Positions 33,954-38,783 of a stretch of 38,783 nt of DNA are shown here, piece by piece. Every line of letters begins with the position of its first letter. Within the stretch, counting starts at the first letter, position 1. Both the position numbers and the translations under genes were made by a program. The stretch spans positions 1-38,783 of the forward strand of contig CALGYU010000048.1 in NCBI GenBank assembly GCA_937934685.1. The letters run 5' to 3'. This DNA comes from an uncultured Acholeplasma sp. Lineage in GTDB: Bacteria; Bacillota_I; Bacilli_A; Acholeplasmatales; Acholeplasmataceae. The notes under the pieces are model-generated. The model saw only the letters and a program-made list of their open reading frames with translations. It was not told the origin of the DNA and did no database searches.

Positions 33954-34639
33954 AAAAATGTAGGCACTGCCAAATAGATGTTAATACAACCAAAAATACT
34001 TGTCCTTTATGTGGAGAAATTTTACAAACCAGCGATGAGAAAAGTCGATACACACAATCATCCTACCCACCTTTTATCAGCAAAAAAAGATTATTAAATT
34101 CTACAATAAGAATTTTAATCTTCATTTCAGTCATCGCTATGGTGATAAGCGCTGTAATCAACCAATTAACTTATGATCAAGCAGCTTTTCCGTGGTCACT
34201 CATTGTAATAGGAGCGATTATTTATATTTGGATTTTCTTTATTACAATCATTAAATCTAAAAGACATATTACTTTTAAAATCATCACACAAACGCTTGTC
34301 ATATCATTTTTAGTATTAGCCATACAGTTGATATCACATACAGGATACTGGGCTTTTGAATACGTCATTCCAGCTATCTTAACAGGATCGACTTTATCAA
34401 TGATTGCCTTATTTACATTTAATCTAAAAAGAAGACATTATTATATTCTACCCTTAATCATTGTAAGTATTTTAGATTTGATTCCATTCATTTGTTATCT
34501 TTTCTTACCAACAGAGTATAAAACCGTCTTTTGGACACATTTAACTACTTTGATTGTTGGACTTACTACAATCTTCGGGTTATTCATTATCACGCCTAGA
34601 ACCACCATTAATGAACTTAAGAAGAGATTCTTCTTATAA
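33950..34639 (+). CDS. Zinc-ribbon multi-pass membrane protein (DUF6320-like)
   Basis: The 229-residue protein opens with a four-cysteine zinc ribbon, Cys4, Cys7, Cys18 and Cys21 (KKCRHC and CPLCGE). About six hydrophobic segments follow from residue 47 to 220. The layout recalls DUF6320 proteins, which from memory often accompany alcohol acetyltransferase-like genes in Firmicutes. No function is known to me. GGAGG precedes the ATG, which overlaps the acyltransferase stop. A terminator follows directly. Confidence 0.75.
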   Translation: MKKCRHCQIDVNTTKNTCPLCGEILQTSDEKSRYTQSSYPPFISKKRLLNSTIRILIFISVIAMVISAVINQLTYDQAAFPWSLIVIGAIIYIWIFFITIIKSKRHITFKIITQTLVISFLVLAIQLISHTGYWAFEYVIPAILTGSTLSMIALFTFNLKRRHYYILPLIIVSILDLIPFICYLFLPTEYKTVFWTHLTTLIVGLTTIFGLFIITPRTTINELKKRFFL

Positions 34640-34648
34640 AAGAAAAAG

Positions 34649-34690
34649 AGCTTTTCTACGCTAATATATTTAGGTAGGAAAGTTTTTTTT
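34649..34690 (+). terminator. Intrinsic terminator before radC
   Basis: AGCTTTTCTAC (34649-34659) pairs with GTAGGAAAGTT (34674-34684) with two G-T pairs, followed by eight T. It closes the mrp-acyltransferase-zinc ribbon unit. Confidence 0.82.
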
Positions 34691-34710
34691 TAAAAAAAAG
34701 GAGTGCTTCA

Positions 34711-35373
34711 ATGAATCATGATAAACCAAGAGAAAGATTAGAAAGACTAGGAGTAGATGCTTTAAAAACAGAAGAATTAATCGCAATTTTATTAGGAACA
34801 GGCAGCCAAGATAAAAATGTTTATGAGTTATCTAGAGAAATTTTAAATCAACTTAACACATTAGAAGATTTAAAAAATATGAAATTAAACGAATTAACTT
34901 TAATTAAAGGCGTAAAAAAAGCAAAAGCTTCAAAAATAATTGCAGCCATCGAGTTAGGTAAAAGATTATCTTTTGCCAAATATCAAGAACTAAAAAAACT
35001 CAATCATATAGAAGATGTCTATTATTTATTAAAAGATAAAATGAGTCACTTAGAACAAGAACATTTTGTCGTTTTATTTTTAAATACGAAAAGCGAAGTC
35101 ATTCATCAAGAAACAGTTTTTATTGGGACTATTAATCAAACAGTCATTCATCCAAGAGAAATCTTCAAACAGGCAATTAGATTAAGTGCATCCTCTATTG
35201 TTTGTATACACAATCACCCCACAGGAAATTCAACACCTAGCCAAATGGATTTGGTTGCAACCCACAGTCTCATAGAAGCATCAGAAATTTTAAAAATTAA
35301 CTTAGTAGACCACATCATCATAGGAAAAAACGAATTTTTTAGTATTAGACAGAATAAAAAGATTAAAGTATAA
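34711..35373 (+). CDS. radC: RadC family JAMM-domain protein
   Basis: The 220-residue protein has an N-terminal helix-hairpin-helix region (ELTLIKGVKKAKASKIIAA) and the RadC/MPN domain with the JAMM metal motif HNHPTGNSTPSQMD (His167, His169, Asp180). RadC proteins are conserved, but a DNA repair role has been questioned; metal-dependent hydrolase activity is inferred from JAMM. AAGGAG precedes the ATG. The next gene starts about 20 bases later and may be co-transcribed. Confidence 0.92.
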   Translation: MNHDKPRERLERLGVDALKTEELIAILLGTGSQDKNVYELSREILNQLNTLEDLKNMKLNELTLIKGVKKAKASKIIAAIELGKRLSFAKYQELKKLNHIEDVYYLLKDKMSHLEQEHFVVLFLNTKSEVIHQETVFIGTINQTVIHPREIFKQAIRLSASSIVCIHNHPTGNSTPSQMDLVATHSLIEASEILKINLVDHIIIGKNEFFSIRQNKKIKV

Positions 35374-35394
35374 TAAGACAAAGAGGTGATTGTT

Positions 35395-36351
35395 TTGAAT
35401 AAGCAAAAAACAACAAAAAGATTTTGGTATGCTATAGCAATAGGTGTAGTTATCTTATTTTTATTAATCTTATTAAGTAGTATCATGTCAGTAGGAGATA
35501 GACTTTCAAATATTCATCCATATGTTGCCTACAGCTTTTATGTATTAGCTTTTTTATTGGTTTATTTTTTAATTTTAAGGCCAGTTCAAATCATTCTTTT
35601 TTCACCAGCTTTTTCTGTAGAGACTACTTTGGATCAACAAAAAAAGAAATCGCGAAAAAACTTTAGATTATATAAGAAAATAGCAGAAAGACTCATTGAA
35701 AATGAGGATCTTCCTGAAGTAGCAAAAGAGAATTTAAAAGCATCTTTAAACGATTATGAACAATTAAAAACCACCTTAAATCAAACCTATAATAAACACG
35801 TGAAAAAAATCATTAATAAAATCATTAAAAAACATGCTAAAACAGTGATGATCTCAACAGCTATTAGCCAAAATGGTCGATTAGATTTTTTTACAGTCAT
35901 AGCTGTTAACATAAGAATGATCAAAGAAATAGTTGTTTCCTGTGGGTTTAGGCCATCCTATAAAAACCTAGCTAAACTAACTATTAATGTCTTCACCACT
36001 GCACTCATCGCAGAAGGATTAGAAAATATTGATATACAAGACATTCTACCTCAAAGTTCTATGAATACTTTAAGTGAAATCCCCTTAATTCGCCCCATAT
36101 TATCCTCAGTGACTCAAGGTATTTCAAATGCTTTACTCACTTTAAGAATAGGGGTTGTAACAAGAAAATATTTATTTAGTGATGCCAATGAAATCACAAA
36201 AGAAACCATTAGAAAAGGTGCTTTAATAGAGGCGGCAAAAATGCTTCCTGGCGTGGTTGCAGAAGGCATTATGCTTTTCCCAAAAAAACTTTTCGGTATT
36301 TTCAACTTCGGAAAAAAAGATAAAAAAGAAGAGGAAGAAACAGAAATTTAA
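35395..36351 (+). CDS. YcjF/DUF697-like membrane protein
   Basis: The 318-residue protein has two N-terminal membrane segments (about 10-32 and 43-66) and a charged helical region. A conserved-looking stretch follows (TAISQNGRLDFFTVIAVNIR, then MIKEIVVSCGFRPS) that resembles the core of DUF697/YcjF proteins. It ends in an acidic tail. The function is unknown. The start is probably TTG 35395, because AGAGG (35382-35386) lies eight bases before it; a GTG at 35386 would overlap that site. The family assignment is from pattern memory. Confidence 0.65.
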   Translation: MNKQKTTKRFWYAIAIGVVILFLLILLSSIMSVGDRLSNIHPYVAYSFYVLAFLLVYFLILRPVQIILFSPAFSVETTLDQQKKKSRKNFRLYKKIAERLIENEDLPEVAKENLKASLNDYEQLKTTLNQTYNKHVKKIINKIIKKHAKTVMISTAISQNGRLDFFTVIAVNIRMIKEIVVSCGFRPSYKNLAKLTINVFTTALIAEGLENIDIQDILPQSSMNTLSEIPLIRPILSSVTQGISNALLTLRIGVVTRKYLFSDANEITKETIRKGALIEAAKMLPGVVAEGIMLFPKKLFGIFNFGKKDKKEEEETEI

Positions 36352-36375
36352 AAATAAAAATAAAAGTATATTTTA

Positions 36376-36404
36376 TTGACTTTTATACAATAAAAAGATA
36401 TAAT
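36376..36404 (+). promoter_or_regulatory. Sigma-A promoter of the rplU operon
   Basis: TTGACT (36376-36381) and a perfect TATAAT (36399-36404) are 17 bases apart. The transcript would have a leader of about 90 bases. Confidence 0.8.
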
Positions 36405-36410
36405 ACCAAT

Positions 36411-36480
36411 GTTGTACCACATAGACAAGGTTCTAAAGATTTATCTTACTCGATAAATTACCTCAATAGTGAGTCTTCAT
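36411..36480 (+). promoter_or_regulatory. Probable L21 leader RNA structure
   Basis: Between the promoter and rplU the leader can fold as one tiered hairpin: AGAC/GTCT (36423-36426 with 36473-36476), AGGT/ACCT (36428-36431 with 36460-36463) and ATTTATC/GATAAAT (36439-36445 with 36452-36458). Autoregulatory leaders precede rplU in many Firmicutes. The assignment is by position and fold, not by a model search. Confidence 0.5.
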
Positions 36481-36502
36481 AATAAATAAAGGAGGTAACA
36501 AA

Positions 36503-36811
36503 ATGTTTGCAGTAATCAAAACAGGTGGTAAACAAGTACGTGTTGTTGAAGGACAAGAAATTTATGTTGAAAAATTAGATGTTCTAGAAAATGATACATA
36601 TGAGTTTACTGAAATCTTATCAATTGGTGGAGAAAAGACAGTTATTGGTCAACCATTAGTTGAAGGTGCTAAGGTAGTTGCTAAAGTTGTAAAACAAGGA
36701 AGAGCTAAAAAAATCATTGTTTTCAAATATAAAGCTAAGAAAAAATACCGTCGTAAACAAGGGCACAGACAAGCATACACAAAACTTGTCATTGAAAAAA
36801 TTGTTGCTTAA
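36503..36811 (+). CDS. rplU: 50S ribosomal protein L21
   Basis: The 102-residue protein begins MFAVIKTGGKQVRVVEGQ, the standard L21 opening. It ends with a basic region including KYRRKQGHRQAYT. L21 binds 23S rRNA in the large subunit. AAAGGAGGT precedes the ATG. It is the first gene of rplU-prp-rpmA and is probably regulated by the leader above. Confidence 0.98.
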   Translation: MFAVIKTGGKQVRVVEGQEIYVEKLDVLENDTYEFTEILSIGGEKTVIGQPLVEGAKVVAKVVKQGRAKKIIVFKYKAKKKYRRKQGHRQAYTKLVIEKIVA

Positions 36812-36813
36812 TT

Positions 36814-37131
36814 ATGATTAAGTATCAATTTACAAAAGAAGATAATCACATTCAAGAAATCAAAGTCACCGGACATGCTAATTATGCAGAACATGGTGAA
36901 GATATCGTTTGTGCAGCAGTCTCAACTGCTATTATCGTAACAGCCAATGCAATAGAAGTCTTAAACTTAAAAGACAAGGTGCAATTGGATTTAGATGAAG
37001 GGTATTTTAAATTAGAAGTTAACCAAATGGATGAAATCGTTCAAGGATTATTAACCAATTTAGAATACACATTAAATGATTTAGAAATTACATATAGTCA
37101 ATATATTAAAAACCAGAAAAAGGAGGGATAA
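36814..37131 (+). CDS. prp: Ribosomal-processing cysteine protease Prp (YsxB)
   Basis: Prp removes the N-terminal extension of ribosomal protein L27. The 105-residue protein has the catalytic pair His21 (in VTGHANYAEHG) and Cys33 (in IVCAAVST), within one residue of the positions in the staphylococcal enzyme. No clear ribosome site lies before the ATG, which is two bases after the rplU stop, so translation is likely coupled. Its substrate is encoded next door. Confidence 0.95.
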   Translation: MIKYQFTKEDNHIQEIKVTGHANYAEHGEDIVCAAVSTAIIVTANAIEVLNLKDKVQLDLDEGYFKLEVNQMDEIVQGLLTNLEYTLNDLEITYSQYIKNQKKEG

Positions 37132-37132
37132 C

Positions 37133-37411
37133 ATGTTAAGACTAGACATACAGTTATTCGCATCTAAAAAGGGAGTAGGTTCAACTAGAAACGGCCGTGA
37201 CTCTCATTCAAAAAGATTAGGCGCTAAATTGTCAGATGGACAATACGCAACTGCTGGTTCAATTATTTACCGTCAAAGAGGAACAAAAGTTCACCCAGGT
37301 AATAACGTTGGAATCGGTGGAGATGACACATTATTTGCAAAAGTTAGCGGAGTTGTTAAATTCGAAAGAAAAGGCCGCGATCGCAAACAAGTTTCAGTGT
37401 ATGAAGGATAA
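37133..37411 (+). CDS. rpmA: 50S ribosomal protein L27 precursor
   Basis: The 92-residue protein begins MLRLDIQLFASKKG. Residues 1-9 match the cleavable extension of Firmicute L27, with the expected Prp cut between Phe9 and Ala10 to expose the tail that reaches the peptidyl transferase centre. The body carries the L27 pattern (GSTRNGRDSHSKRLG). AGGAGG precedes the ATG. A terminator overlaps its stop codon. Confidence 0.98.
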   Translation: MLRLDIQLFASKKGVGSTRNGRDSHSKRLGAKLSDGQYATAGSIIYRQRGTKVHPGNNVGIGGDDTLFAKVSGVVKFERKGRDRKQVSVYEG

Positions 37412-37431
37412 TTAAGCATTATCCTTTTTTT
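37404..37431 (+). terminator. Intrinsic terminator overlapping the rpmA stop
   Basis: AAGGATAAT (37404-37412) pairs perfectly with ATTATCCTT (37418-37426) around TAAGC, followed by a T run. Confidence 0.88.
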
Positions 37432-37464
37432 ATGATAAAATATCAAAGAAGGGGGGAATAACCC

Positions 37465-38718
37465 ATGGATTTTATAGATGAGGTCGTTGTCGAGGTTACA
37501 GCTGGAAAAGGCGGTAACGGTATGGCATCCTTTAGAAGAGAAAAATACGTAGAGTTTGGTGGACCATCAGGTGGTAACGGTGGAGATGGCGGCTCAGTTA
37601 TTTTTATCGGAGAAGAAGGAGAAAATACCTTACTCAAATTAAAATATAACAGACATATTAAAGCAAAACCAGGAGAAAATGGTAAAAGTCGTTCTATGCA
37701 TGGTGCAAATGCAGAAGATAGATACTTCAAAGTGCCATTAGGAACGGTTGTATATACAATGGAACATGAATTGATAGGTGAAATCCTTAAACACGGGCAA
37801 AAGTTAGTTGTTGCTAAAGGTGGAAAAGGTGGTAGAGGAAACCAAGCGTTTGCTACTCACAAAGACCCTGCACCAGGTTACGCTGAAAACGGTGATATGG
37901 GTGAACAAAGAAAAATCATTGTAGAATTAAAAGTACTGGCAGATGTGGGATTAATCGGATATCCTAGTGTTGGTAAATCGACATTAATCTCTGTTATATC
38001 AAATGCAAAACCTAAAATCGCAGATTACCCTTTTACAACCTTAGCACCCAATTTAGGGATGGTTTACTTAGATGACCAAAGTTTTGTTGTAGCGGATTTA
38101 CCTGGATTGATCGAAAATGCTCATTTAGGTCATGGTCTAGGAATTCAATTTTTAAAACACATAGAAAGATGTCGTGTTTTAGTCCATTTAATTAGCATGG
38201 ACAGTGAAGATCCTTATAAAGACTATTTAGCAATTAACGAAGAGTTAAAACAATTTAATGAAAAAATTCTTACTAGACCACAAATTATTGTAACCAATAA
38301 AATGGATTTAGAAGGATCAGAAGAAAAATATGAAGAGTTAGTAAAAAAACTAAATGTTGAAAAAATAATTCCTATTTCAGCTTTAACAACCCAAAATGTT
38401 GAAAAACTAAAATATGAAATACTCAAAACGTTAAATGAAACACCACTACCAGAACCAATCAAAGAAGAAATCGTGTATACGATCAAAGATGAAGTTGAGC
38501 CATTTGTAATTAAACATGGCGATGACAATGTTTTTGAAATTACTGGAGAAGTAGTAGAAAAACTATTCTACCGTACGAACTTTAATAATGAGGATGCGGT
38601 TAGAAGATTCTCACGACAACTAAAAGGATTAGGTATTGATGAAGCGTTACGTAAAGAAGGATTAAAAAACGGGGATACAGTTCGTATTCTAGATTATGAA
38701 TTTGAATTTATAGATTAA
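37465..38718 (+). CDS. obgE: Obg family GTPase
   Basis: Obg is an essential GTPase in 50S assembly and stress control. The 417-residue protein has the glycine-rich Obg fold (GGKGGRGNQAFATH, about 1-158). The G domain has G1 GYPSVGKS (165-172), DLPGLIENA and NKMD. A C-terminal OCT domain of about 75 residues follows. AAGGGGGGAA, an unusually G-rich ribosome site, precedes the ATG. It follows rpmA, the usual order, but a terminator lies between, so it may have its own weak promoter near 37435. Confidence 0.97.
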   Translation: MDFIDEVVVEVTAGKGGNGMASFRREKYVEFGGPSGGNGGDGGSVIFIGEEGENTLLKLKYNRHIKAKPGENGKSRSMHGANAEDRYFKVPLGTVVYTMEHELIGEILKHGQKLVVAKGGKGGRGNQAFATHKDPAPGYAENGDMGEQRKIIVELKVLADVGLIGYPSVGKSTLISVISNAKPKIADYPFTTLAPNLGMVYLDDQSFVVADLPGLIENAHLGHGLGIQFLKHIERCRVLVHLISMDSEDPYKDYLAINEELKQFNEKILTRPQIIVTNKMDLEGSEEKYEELVKKLNVEKIIPISALTTQNVEKLKYEILKTLNETPLPEPIKEEIVYTIKDEVEPFVIKHGDDNVFEITGEVVEKLFYRTNFNNEDAVRRFSRQLKGLGIDEALRKEGLKNGDTVRILDYEFEFID

Positions 38719-38746
38719 AAAAGGCCTTTTAAGGCCTTTTTATTTT
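38718..38746 (+). terminator. Intrinsic terminator after obgE
   Basis: AAAAAGGCCTT (38718-38728) pairs with AAGGCCTTTTT (38731-38741), followed by T-rich sequence. It starts at the last base of the obgE stop codon. Confidence 0.85.
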
Positions 38747-38783
38747 AATTTTTTTTCTTTAAATTTAAAACTTTTCTTAAATT

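Noticed and set aside
1..38783. CRISPR arrays, insertion sequences, prophage or defence islands
   Set aside because: No regularly spaced repeats, transposases, integrases or known defence proteins were seen. The region is mostly conserved housekeeping genes in conserved order.

Overview
This is a compact, AT-rich chromosomal segment with nearly every gene on the + strand and short intergenic gaps. It looks like a wall-less member of the Acholeplasmatales (Acholeplasma or a close relative). Gene order resembles low-GC Gram-positives: secA-prfB, rbgA-rnhB-topA, ftsY-ylxM-ffh, polA-mutM-coaE-dnaB-dnaI-thrS, rplU-prp-rpmA-obg. UGA is used as a stop codon (for example at the ends of the DUF3137-like gene, recX, rbgA and dnaB) and release factor 2 is present. 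This rules out the Mycoplasma/Spiroplasma code, in which UGA is Trp. The assignment is inference from gene order, codon use and protein character; no database search was run.

Layout. 1-214: C-terminal tail of an HD-domain-like protein. 215-2200: SAM-I riboswitch, metK and lemA. 2343-10334: DUF3137-like membrane protein, Nudix hydrolase, secA, prfB, a YitT-type membrane protein, an S41 protease and recX, packed as one probable transcription unit. 10357-11169: the only minus-strand gene, a Cof-type HAD phosphatase, which shares a bidirectional terminator with recX. 11281-15529: an unrecognised membrane protein overlapping a soluble FtsK-type translocase, then rbgA and rnhB. 15643-18167: topA, a candidate small RNA with its own promoter and terminator, and tpx. 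18257-20936: the SRP cluster. 21057-27055: polA through dnaI (replication and repair). 27065-29263: T-box leader and thrS. 29362-31582: a NatAB-like ABC exporter. 31708-34639: an Mrp-family ATPase without its Fe-S cysteines, a condensation-type acyltransferase and a zinc-ribbon membrane protein. 34711-36351: radC and a YcjF/DUF697-like membrane protein. 36376-38718: L21 leader, rplU, the L27 protease prp, rpmA and obgE.

Most genes are housekeeping: protein export and SRP targeting, ribosome assembly (RbgA, Obg, Prp-L27), translation termination and charging, replication (PolA, DnaB, DnaI, TopA, RNase HII, FtsK) and repair (MutM, RadC, RecX). Regulatory RNA is prominent: a SAM-I riboswitch with a fully readable antiterminator, a threonine T-box, an rplU leader and a possible C-rich small RNA.

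The items most worth a second look are: the candidate small RNA between topA and tpx; the inverted DnaA-box pair just upstream of the polA -10; the TM-less FtsK overlapping a membrane-protein gene; the CxxC-less Mrp coupled to an acyltransferase and zinc-ribbon membrane protein; and prfB without the usual autoregulatory frameshift. I saw no tRNA, rRNA, CRISPR array, insertion sequence or phage gene. No gene-free stretch exceeds 300 bases.
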